A program made the translations under genes and the position numbers. The notes beneath the pieces were generated by a model. It made no database searches. It was not told the origin of the DNA and worked only from the letters and a program-made list of their open reading frames with translations. This document shows, one piece after another, positions 50,001 to 61,700 of a stretch of DNA of 64,000 bases; positions within the stretch are counted from its first letter, which is position 1; each line of letters begins with the position of its first letter. This stretch comes from Otis tarda (taxonomy: Eukaryota > Chordata > Aves > Otidiformes > Otididae). The DNA is taken from the NCBI GenBank assembly GCA_026413225.1, contig CM048557.1, positions 18,516,871-18,580,870 on the forward strand, in the 5' to 3' direction.

Positions 50001-53000
50001 ACCTTCTTATTCCTAACTGTGCACCACAGCTGGTAACCCTGACACAACACAATCTTCATAATCAAAAGGTCCTTTGAAATAAGTGCTAGCAGGTTTAAAA
50101 GGAGAATTATCACATGAAAAACAGGCACAATTAAAAGCTTGCTGCAAATCACACTCGCTTGTTCCTGATGGAATCAAGAGTTAATGTACACCCAAAAATC
50201 TATGTATGTGTATTCTCAGAACTAGAATATTCCAATGCAAGCAATCTTTGCTATGCATGACACAGAACTCCAGTTTATCCAGACTTCTGCACCAGGAAAG
50301 GTGAGGAAGAAACGGGAAACCAAAAATGACAGGTATGAAAAAATAGAGATGAAAAATATAGAAGGTTGCAAACAGACAAGAGTCCTGGGCAGACAACACT
50401 TGGCACCTGAGTAGATTAGATTGTTTTTCCGTGCTGTAAGGTACAAAAATAGAGCTCCCATGAAATACATGGTCAGCTCATTCACAACAGACACTGTTCT
50501 TTTAGAGAGACGCTACCAGAACTGAATCAAGGCTACAGCACATATAAATTCTCTCCCTAAACTGTTCCTCCCAGTACCCATGATTTAGCAGATTTGGGGG
50601 TTTTGAGTCTTGTGTAGATGGCGGTTCTCTCAGTTCTAGGACTAAAGCAGTCCTTCTCTGTAGCACACTGTGATTCAGATCTGAATGACAAAAGCTGTGA
50701 AGCCCTACTGGTACAGCAGCCAAGGGCAATCAGTCCATCCCCTGGATACAGTCTCACCACCTCTGGCAGTCATACAAGTAACCTCCTAGCAGAGGCACCG
50801 CAGCTGATACTGTCACCAGGAGAAGGGGGGAAGTCACCGGCTCCATCTAGCATATACAAGGTCGAACGTATGCATATCAATGTTCAGTGCAATTTTGTTT
50901 ACCTTTTTCCCTTGATGCTGCTTTCATCACGTTCCAGCTGCTTTCCTGTCCTCCTCAGACTGCAATGCCATCTACTCCCCTCCTAGGCGCTGCAGGTTCA
51001 CAGAGCTACTGAAGGTCAATGGGATGCTCAGATGATGAAAACAGTTACCAGGGGTACAGACACTGATTTCTCATATATCCTGCAAACTTCAATACTTCCA
51101 GCCTCACAGGAGATCAATCCAGGGAGCAGTGGGGGTGAATTTATATGTAATCCAAACATTACTGAAAACTGCTGAGATCCATGACATTTAGAACTCCGTG
51201 TGTCACAGCTGATGTGTCACTGGTCATATGGAGCACAGTGTCCTGCAAGTTAATTGCACTGAGGTTAAGAAAGCTGCGTACACAGAATGTAACGGTGTTC
51301 AGCTGCACAATCAGACCTGGTACCAAGCAACTGAGTGCCCTGCTGCTTTATTTGCACAAGCAGCTCTGGTGAAGTATAAACAGAAATTCAGGACAACACT
51401 GCCATTCTCCGTGCTGACGATGCACGCTTATTTCATTTTCATTTTAATTTAGTGAGCTCTCACTGAAAATTAAAGATTCCTTGAGAGCTTTATAACATGA
51501 AGTGGCAAATTAAACTGAAATTGAGATAATCCTCAGAAATGTGTACACAAGTAAAGCAACTGTAAGTCCAGACACCTTTCATCCTGGCAAATTCTTATTT
51601 AAGAAAAAGCAATCTCCTACAATGAAAATATTCTCAAGCCTGTCAATTTGTCTGTACACATCCCAGAAAGCATCACGTTGTGTCTGCACTATCATTGCAG
51701 TGGGACTACTCAGATGTCTATCAGAGAATGAAGTACTATTGAAATGGCTTACATGAACCAGAAGCACCACAGAATTCCAGAGACAGGAGTTTAAAAGGAG
51801 GGCGGGGGGCCGGGAAAGTCAGGCAAGCAGCTGAACCAGTCTTTGTCAAATTTCCTCTGGCTGTCTTATTGAGAGCACATGTCACAAGCCTCAACATAAT
51901 TCTCATTTCAGTATTTCCAAATAGCAATATTTCCTTATTTGAAAAGCCTAAGCAAGATCTCTGTTCAGGTAGGAAAGTTACTCAGCTCTGCAACTCTTGT
52001 TTTTTAGGTCTGTGTAAAATTCTTCCTGTGGCAATGATATAAGTGAAAACCCACAAGGAATGAGACCCTGGGTGTACAGACGTACACAGAAGGAATTTAA
52101 GCCCCAGGAATGAAAGCAGATTTGCCAGTAGGCAAGGTTGTGCTGTAGTTTCAGTTATGTCTTCAGTGCAATTTTTGAAGCAGAGAATATGGTTCCCCAG
52201 GGAAACTGCACAACCACAATGCCTAGGCATATTTAAATTTCAGCATTCAGGGCTTTTAAATCCAGCTCTATGTTTCCATTAATCCACTGAGCTGCCAGTC
52301 CAATCTCACATTGGCAAGCTCGCTGGCTCTCAAACAATAGAGACCTTATTAAATATTAAGGTCTTAAGTACTTCTGTACTACTGAGAAACCCTAAACAGT
52401 GCACTGAAGATAGATAAACATTTTCCCACTAAAGCATATGTATATATACACACAGTGGTATTAGATAAAGGCAAATGTCCCCCCCCCCACTAGCAGGAGA
52501 AGTGTGTAATAAACCCATTCATTTCAAAGCAGCCCGTGGGTCCCCGCGTGACGTTCTTTCCCACTTGTCTAGACCCAAGGTTCATGGGCTCACCTCTGAA
52601 GGACAAAAGCTCACTCTTCTGCCTTGAAATGCCAATGTAGCAAATAAATAGAAAGATGTTCACGGCAGGATTCACACTACTCTGATAATGCTGCTGGTAA
52701 ACACTACAGGTAAAGAGACAGATAAACGGTCGGTTAAAGGGAGCAGGACCAGCAGCACCTCTGATACTTGATCTCTGCTGCTTTCCATCATGTTATGTAA
52801 AAAAGCATTCAGCCAAGATAGCTTTTGCTTAAAAATTAGGCTAACTGAAATGCATAAGCTGGATATGTGTCCAACACAAGGTCTTCTGAAAAATCATTTT
52901 CTACCTAACAGGGAAGAGGGACCATCTAGTCCGATGGATTACTTTCCTCCTGTATTTCATCTGCATCACTTCAGATCTAGCACAACTTGCATTGTGGCAA

Positions 53001-55371
53001 ACCAGGAATGCTTTCAGCTGAGATTTTTAGCTTTTCATCCTGTTAAGGCATTCCACTGGACCCAACAGTAAGACAGATGGTCACCAGGAAATGAGCGTCC
53101 TGGGACCTCTTGTGTGGAAAGGGATGGGGTGCTGAAACCCCACTTGTCTCTTGGACAGAAGAACAAGAGAGATCTGTAGCACAAACAGTCCTGCTGCCCC
53201 CTGAAGCAGCCCAGTGAGCTCATGGGGAGTGTGGCTTGTTACACTGTCTGAGGAACTAATACCTGCCCAGATTAAATAATTCTTTTGTCTTTTTTTCCTC
53301 AGTGCCCTTCCCTCCAACCCAAGTTTTCTACTGTAGCTCGATCTGCTTCTCTCTGCACAGTATCACCATTCCCCTACGGGCTGGCATGCCGAAACCCCTC
53401 TGCCAGGAATCAGAGGGGCAGCAACTTCTCTAGATACAAAATATAAACTTTAATTTCCCTTTCTAGACTCTAGACAGGCTCCAATATCAAGCAATGGTCA
53501 AATGGGCATTACACTCACAGGGATATTGCCAAAAAAAATGAAAGAAATAAGGAGCTTAGAGTCTGTATGTACATGTGAAAACCTAGAGATGAATCAAAAC
53601 TAGAATACTGGATTTAGTGCTGAGATAAAACACAGTAAGAAAACACCAAGCAGCTGCCTGAGGTTCTTCCAGCATGCCTACACCAAGGACCTCAGCACTG
53701 ACTGGTGGAGACACCGCCCTGCTCTGTGCTAGAGGGACATGACTTTGACATGGGTAGCACGCAGGCACTGCGTTCCCGTTACATTATTTATACATGGACT
53801 CAAGAGAGTAGCTGCAAAACCAATACACTCACAAAAAATTTTCATGATGCTGTCATATCTCAGAATGCAAAGTTACCTTTTGGATGTATTTGGCTGGAGG
53901 TTTAGCTGAGGCTCAGCCTTGCGTGTCCCTGACCCGTGTCAGGTACGGGCCCATCAGTATGGAACAAAGTATTTCATTATTCATGTTTGAGGACCATGAT
54001 TAACATTTCATAAAAACAAGTTCTGCAGGTATTGCAATAAAGTGAGGAGGTACTGAGGGCTAGAAAACACATAAGGCTTCAAAACCCTGGGAAGGGATAA
54101 TACAGCATGCAGAATTACGTAAATTGTTTGTTTTGTACTGCAAGTCAATCCTTTTATTAACAGGGATTGCTGCGACTGACAACAGCCACAGCATTTGGTA
54201 TCATTCACACACACACAACCCATGCATTAACTCCTAGATATGCAAAACTCAATTCAGTGATACACACCTGTGGTGTACTTCTCCCGCAGGCTTTTTACCT
54301 ATAAGAATGTCAGTATCCCAGATTTAAATTTCTAAAACTGTCCTGGATTACCACAGAGCATGGCCCTTCACAAGAGCCCAGAGAAATGCGGTTTCTACAT
54401 TTACCCAGAACTCATGAATCTTTGTCCTTCTTCCACTGGTGTCCCATATGACCATACCAGGGAAACGGTAAGGTCTGCTAACTGATTGGTTTAAATCAAA
54501 TAAACAATATTCAAATTCTGTTATAAGACTTACAGGCCAGTCCCTGAAACAATTGCAGATTTGGTAATAAAATGATCTTCCACTTATCAGTTCCTTTTGT
54601 GTGTGCACTAGCTTTGTTTGTCCATGCTTTATTCCACACTTCAACACCTATTTTATAAGAACAGTCTTTAGAAATAATCACTATACATGCTTACAACTGC
54701 TTCTTTATGCCAAAGTATAAAGATAAAACATAGAATGATTTTAATGGACAAAACATTTGAGGTGCAAAATAGTTTAAAGAAAAATAATGTGTTGCTTATG
54801 TAAGCACAGGAAGTAATTATGCTGATAATGTGCAGAACAATCCATGAGACATTAAAAAAAAGAAGCGTTTCAGCTTCTTTCTAAATAAAGTATTTTATAA
54901 TCTCCTTGATAGGTAAGCCAAGTTTGCCTTGCCATAAATTATATGTGCCCTAGTATAAAGCTTGGCAGAGCTATCTCATCATAATTTAATTTATTTCCTT
55001 ATCCTTCTTAATTCTTAAAGTTTAATTTAACATTGAACTATTCCAGCTCATCTCTGTCAATTTAAGTGGAGAACAGCCATTATTATGAATGCACATTTTA
55101 CCAGTCAGTTCCAAGTACCAGAAATAAAAGGGATTTATGCTCCAAAGTGTTACCAGTCCTCAGACCAAGATCCTGCAGACAGATCTACTAGCACCTAATT
55201 TACATTTTGAGACAGACTATATATATGGGACACAGCCCGCGATGGAGTTGCAAAACCAGGGGTACTTTTAAAGGTAACTCAACACAGCATTGTAGAGATC
55301 TTTAATTTTGTGTAAATAATTAACCTTGGCTTTACTTTCCTCAATAACTTCTGATGCATTTTTGGTAGTGG
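47078..55371. other. Non-coding stretch without recognised genes
   Basis: More than 8 kb in which I recognise no exon on either strand. Local features: a pyrimidine tract near 48880-48905, a C-run near 52480-52490 and TATA-type runs near 48230 and 52440. Open frames are at most 139 codons (49100-49519, +) and show no domain. Pieces around 50.5-51.0 kb and 52.5-52.7 kb are less AT-rich, but no family could be named. Confidence 0.5.
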
Positions 55372-55432
55372 TCAGGCAGGTGGACTAGGTGATCATTGTA
55401 GGTCTCTTCCAACTGGAACTATTTCTATTCCA
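55372..55432 (+). mobile_element. CR1 LINE, very short 3' tail
   Basis: Only about 60 bp: ggtggactaggtgatcatt, then ggtctcttccaactggaac and tatttctattcc. This is the final part of the CR1 3' end in + orientation. Confidence 0.8.
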
Positions 55433-56385
55433 ATAGAAATTGCAAAAGGATGAAACATTTATCAAGATACAGATAATTTTGAAACTAAACCAAACATCCT
55501 TCCTCAGGGTGATGCACACTCAAGGGGCTACTTATGAAATCTTGCCTTTCAGCTGAGCATCACAAGTTTTACTGCCTGACAGAAAGCAAAACTTTACGGA
55601 GAAAGAAAAGCACTGGATCTCCATGCCATTAGAGAACTCAGAGGGCTTACACCAGGTGCTGCTCACCTTCAGCACTGTGTTTCCAGAACACTCCAATACT
55701 CTCAGAAATCAACCCATTATCCTCCTGCTTCATTAGCAGCTGCAGTCAGTCTGGGTGACATCTCCCCATCACCATGAAGAAACTGCTCAAATTTAAGTGC
55801 CTGACACCTGCACTATAGAATGCTTCTCACTAAAGCAAAGCTTTCATTATTTTGGGTTTGCTCTGAAATTAGAAGTAAATTATTTCAGATGCAACCGTTT
55901 ACTTCCAGAAAAGCCCTGAGTGAGTTATTTGATGCTGCCAGCGGAAATACCTTAAAAAGCTACAAAAGTAGCATTATCAATAAAAATAAAACGGCTGAGC
56001 TATACAACTTCACAGCATAGCTCTGTTCTCAGAAGTATTGTCCTCTTCATCATTCAGAACCACCATCTACTCTGCCCTGCCAAATAATGGTTTTAAATTT
56101 TCTAAAGGACAGGAGAAAGGTATTATGACTTCTTTTGGTTCCTCCTGTTCTCACTGAGTCAACGCAACTGCAGGAGATGAAGCAGGATTGTGTTTGCATT
56201 TGAGATTCATTGAAAGAGCTGCAAGCAAGCTGCAGCAACACTGCTAAATTTTGTTTTAATTATAAACAACAAAATTCCTAGAAAACAAATGGGCTCCCAG
56301 ACATGCAACTCTGTGGCAAAATGGGGCCTGTGGAATCTTTAAGCAGCGATGGTGCCTGAACAGCAACAGCACTTCAATGCCAGGG

Positions 56386-56423
56386 AAAAAAAAAAGCAAA
56401 AAAAAAAAAAGCAAAAAAAAAAG
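56386..56423 (+). repeat. A-rich tract with regularly spaced GC
   Basis: Runs of 10, 13 and 10 A separated by single GC dinucleotides. It may be the tail of an unrecognised retroposon, since none was seen directly to its left. Confidence 0.9.
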
Positions 56424-58612
56424 CTTTCACTTACAAAGAAAACAGTTTGGAAGTGAAAGTTGAGCAGCGGTTTGACTCAGACATCACAGAAACACAGAGA
56501 CCACGCAGTCACTCTCAAAGGAGAGAGGTGTATCTGCTGAAGTGTGTACACAAGCGAGATCAAAAAGCACAAAGTAAGCCATGCAAATGTGATCCACTAT
56601 AAATCATTCTTTTTCTTTTTTTTTTTCTTTTCTCCCCAGCTAATCCAGGTAACATGCAGAAAATGCCATAAATACCAAGGTTCTGGAAAGAATGTTGAGG
56701 GGCAGGGGGTGGAGACAAGATGCCTCACAGAAGTAATAATTTAGTTAACAGCGGGAGGACTAAAACACCATTATTCTCCCTTCAAAGTATACAATCATGA
56801 TTTCATCACTAGGAAAATATTCAGGCCTTTTAAAGATCCAGGTCCTGTCTGTGGCTTTCTGACTTACTGCAGTAGTTAATTCCCATCTGATTGCATCCTG
56901 TGGAAATGACTGTTGTATTTATCCTTTGTAGAGTTACTTGCCTCCATATCTACAAGCAAAGCCATTTTCCCTTAATCTGTGGTGGAGAGGGCAGGGACTC
57001 ACCACTTCTCACAGTATCACTCTGAACAGCAGCATGCTCTGTTCACTTCAGCATGCACAAAACCCCAACTTATTGTCAGATTGTTCCGCGGCAAATGATT
57101 CTGGGGAGACTCTCACAGTGTCAGTGAGGAAGGGACCCTACTTTGCTCTGGCCTGGTCTGGTTTCTGATGACTCAGCAGCAGGGTCTGGCCCAGGAGGTG
57201 ATGCCAGAGAGAAACAGAACCTTGGCTCCCACTTGACTTTGTGACAGACTTACTACCCGACACTGAAAAAGTAATTTTCTCTTTTGTTTCCCCTTCACCC
57301 TTTGTCTGCCAGGTCTGTTCAAGGCAGACAAAGGCTGTGTACTCTTTGGAACACTGTCCTCTTCTAACTCTTTACTCTGGGAAGCCTACCTGTTTTCTCA
57401 AAGCAGTTATTATCCCTAACAACCAAGGGCTCCCGAGATGGACCAGGAAAAGGCCTCTCATGTACCTGATAAATTGGTATAATACTGCACACACTTGAAA
57501 TTCAAATTATAGGCCAATATGCTTATCTGGGAAGGCAATGAGTATGTACAATATTCATGTTATCATCTGCAAAATTCACTCAATAACTTAATTCTCTACC
57601 AAAGAGCACTGGTAGAAACCATCAGAACAGTAACCTTCATTTTTACAAATATATATGCCAAGGATACAGCATTTACTCTGCCAAAGTGTTTCATATTCCT
57701 TGGCTTCAAGACAGACAAGGCTCAAAAATGCATGACAAAAAGAGACAATCTTGGGAACTCAGGGGTTTGGGTTTTGTTTTGCTAAGTCTAGATCTCCACT
57801 GCTCCTACAAGAGGGGAAAAAAGGAGAAAGTGTGTTTTTTTTCTGAAAGTAGTTGCTTCGCCCCATTCCCTCCCTCTCATCTTCCTCAAGCAGCCAGGAG
57901 CACTGTTTCCCTGTCCTGCCCTGCCCACCACCTTAGGAGACACCAGCAGATCAGCTCAATAGCGACTGCCAAGGGGAGAATACGAAATCTGAACACAAAA
58001 CTTGGACCTTGCTCATGACAAAGGTTTATGCACTCTATATTAGAAAGAACAGGGAAGTCTTCATTCTGGGGATGATGAGTATTTTCCCTGCCACTTTATT
58101 TTTTTTTTTATATATATATTTTTTAAGCTCTCTTATTGAAACCACTGAAAACAACTGGCTTGGCAAAAACCAAAACTCTTAGAACTTACTGCCCATTCCC
58201 TCTTGTATCAAAGGCAGTAATCACAAATCCTAAAGCAAATGCTAAAAGTATAATTTAACCCTCAGTGCTTTAAAATAGTCAATAAACTTCTAAATCGGGC
58301 TGAGTGAGCTCAGCCAATCTCCTGTGTGCAATTGCATCCTTGCATCCACCATAATTTCAGGGTTGATGTGAATGAAGAAAGAATTAGACGAATTCTGGCC
58401 CACTGACACAGAAAGTCCATCTAAAACACTTCCGAGCTAACAGCAAAAGCGATTTGATTTTAATAGAAAGTTCTGAGTTAACAAGCAGAAGCAGCATGCA
58501 AAAGCTTGATACAGCAGACAACCATTTAGTGCTGTGATTCTAAAAGAATCACTGAATAAAACACCTTCTAATGTCAATTCCAGCTAATGATACCAGCAAG
58601 CTACCCAGACTC

Positions 58613-58634
58613 AAAAAAAAAAAAAAAAAAAAAA
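58613..58634 (+). repeat. Poly(A) run of 22
   Basis: Twenty-two uninterrupted A. No recognisable retrocopy precedes it. Confidence 0.97.
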
Positions 58635-58686
58635 GACTGATTTTAAGTTGTATCTACAGTTGCAACACATGAGACAACGCATTTGC

Positions 58687-58736
58687 AAAGAGGGGTGCTT
58701 GCCATTTATGAAAAGAGGGGTGCTTGCCATTTATGA
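58687..58736 (+). repeat. Perfect 25-bp tandem duplication
   Basis: Two identical head-to-tail copies, each aaagaggggtgcttgcca followed by tttatga, at 58687-58711 and 58712-58736. The lack of any difference suggests a recent event or an assembly slip. Confidence 0.97.
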
Positions 58737-61700
58737 AGAAACTATTCTACTTGCATGAGCAGAACTGCTCTGTATGAACTATTCCAAACACCTCCACCCG
58801 GCTCATCACCAGCTCCAGCGCCAGCGCAAAACAAAGGCACTTTGACTTTCACTTCATTGGGTTTATCAGTTGTTTTAATTAAGAGCAAAATGAAAAAGAT
58901 TATTAGCACAGAGGTTTGTTCACATAAGGATACGAAACAGCAGAGCAGAAATAACACAGCCACTTGTTTTACACAAAAGCTTCCATCACAGCAGCTGGAA
59001 GAGCAGTTGCATACAAGCAGCCCAGAGATAGCTGCTATGAGCAGAGCTGAGCCTTGCCACCCTACCACAGTATCACCGTACTAATTGTAGGGACTAGGGA
59101 GCCAGCCTTCAAAGGACATAAATTAACCCTTTCCTCCTCTCTCTCAGCGTGGTCACACAACACTCCTGGGCATCTTTTCGCTAACTTCCACAGCACAGGA
59201 ATGCTGACAGTGCTACTGCTGGGCCCTTATCTACTCATGATGTGCATGTGTCCGCTCACAGCATTTGTTTTGTTCAGACCCCAAAAGGAGTAAAAGAAAA
59301 CACAAAAAGGTTGCAAAAACTGTAACAATACTCAAATAATCTACAGCAACTTAACTTTTCTGTCCCACATGAGTTCACCTCTGAAAAATCAGAGAAGAAA
59401 CGTTAATGATTGGGTGAAAATGGATATACACAGTCCTAAATAATTTCTTACACTGGGTACTAACTACCTGCTGGCTATTTTTAGTCCCAGTCTCATCCTT
59501 CAAAACTGCAAGCAAAGAGAGCACATAGTGGAGTCTATGCTCTCCACTGCTGCACTGGAATAAAACTCACTGAAGTATATCAAAAGGCCTACCTAGATTG
59601 TTCCTAAGTGCAGATCGTAAAGAAGAATAGAAGAGAAAAATAGCGTTTAGTGAAAACTGGTGATGTCTGTAAGGTTTTTTGGAGCTGCTTTAAGATTTGC
59701 AAATGTATACAATAAACAAACAAAAAAAACAAACAAAATTCAGTATTACCGTTTTGAGTAGGACAAGCAACAGAGGTAACCATAGCGTACAGACTTTATA
59801 TGCTGGAGGAAACTGGTGAAACACCATAATCTTCTGCCTTCTGTTCCATGTGCACTGACCTTTGAGGAAGGTGAGGTATATCACTCAGGCAATCCCTGCT
59901 GCAGCCATAGGCATAGCAGGAACTTCACAAAGAAAGATGACAGAGCTAGAACATCAGACAGCCCTGCTCCAAGAAACTATGCCTGGATTTGCACAAAAAT
60001 GCAACAATCCCACAAGCCTTACGGCAAGTCACTTATGCAAAAAACACATAGCATACGATCTAGAAATTGGTGGGTCTGTGCCCTTCTACCACCACATGTA
60101 CGTCTGTTGTGATCAGCAGCTTCTGGTAAAAGAAATTAGGAGAGTTAGGAAGTCTCTGGAAAGTCAATATGCTGCTTATCTCTACTAGATGTTTTCACCT
60201 GAGCTTCATTACCCTTCTTCAATAAAGCAGGGGGGCAAAGTGGTCTAGTTCTACTTCCACCTAGGCAACTAGCTGAGAATTCATACACAGAGGGGCAGCT
60301 TTTTAGTTCATTTTATGTTTTACCTTCCCACACTAATAATTGCTAAAGTTTACCTTATTTAAATTTCATGCAAGGGATAGACCAAAATACGATAATCCAT
60401 GTGCCATGTGAAGGAAACTCAGAAGTGCCTCTCTGCTTTGCTCTCAGCAGTTGACTGGAGAATTAGTTCTAATGTGTCGGAAGACAAAGTAAGAGCTTAT
60501 TTCATTAAAAGCCTGTAAGAAACATTTTGTTTGTTTCTGTGAAAATGCCGTACAGGTTTTTCTACAGTATTTTCTCTAAAATATTTTTAAAGTTACATTG
60601 TAAAGAAACAAACATTAAAATATATCCAGAAAAGGTAACTGATACAAGTAGGAAAGTAAATTGACTAATTACTTTCAATTTTGAGTCTTAGATTCCATTC
60701 ATCCACATTTTTTTTCAAAATAACATTTTGTTATAATGTTCTGGTTCCAACAGAATACATTTAAAGGTATATTTCAGCTTCTAAACTCAAATGCTAACAA
60801 GATAAGTGACATTATTTATTTTTGCAACTTTTTGAATAAGCAGTGTTAATCAAATTCTATTCCAGTTTTTGGTCTTTTTTTCTTTTTTTCCTAAAAAGAT
60901 GATATATTTTTCCCCAACACAGAGTATCAAAGTGATTGCCTGGTAGACTACAAAACACCAATTCAGGCTCAGTTAATTTGCACTTACTACATAAAAAAGA
61001 GATGACAGAGGGAATGGGATTTTCAGGAAATAGCTACATACAACCTCTTCAAGCTGCAGAGTGAGAATCCATCTGCTTTGTGCTGCCATTTGTTTAACTG
61101 AGGTCAAGCAGCTGCACTGTTTATTAATCAAAACAGTAAACTTCAAAAGACACATCCCAAATTCAGGGGAGACTATACTTAGAGTTCTTATAAACATCCA
61201 TTAACTTTGCAGTCTCCACAGAGAAGTATGCACAAAATATCACCACCACTCTTAAAAATAATTACCGCTAGTAGTTCATAGGAGAAACGAAAAAGGTATT
61301 TTATATTTTCATCCAAGCCCATAAATAACACTAAATTGTTACAATTCGCTCAACAATCCTTTATAACTAAGTGGTGAAAGAAGCTGTTTTCCTCTTGTCA
61401 TCCTTCAATCTACCTTACCTTTCCTCTTTCACTCCCAGCTTTCTTACGTGGAAGCCACAATTAATCCTGGAGTTTGACACCTACATATGATAACAAAAAG
61501 GAACTCTAAAACAAGGTACTGAAGCAATTTTCCTCAAAGAAGTAGCATCTCACAATGATCAAGCTAAACAATTTACTTTTCACAACTCTCTGCTAAAAAA
61601 TGTTTCTGATTACAAAGACTCTATGGCAGCTTTGGTTTTCAAGACAGATACACTTACCACAAGAGACATGTTTCCCGAGACAAGATGTGATGCTGTTATC

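Noticed and set aside
56600-56655. Apparent 9-base micro-exon: long pyrimidine tract, ccccag, CTAATCCAG, gtaaca
   Set aside because: Splice-like borders occur by chance in AT-rich DNA and no neighbouring exon or reading frame supports a gene here.
58742-59084. Overlapping open frames of about 109 codons on both strands
   Set aside because: Mirror frames over the same DNA without domain, start context or splice support; at most one could be real and nothing favours either.
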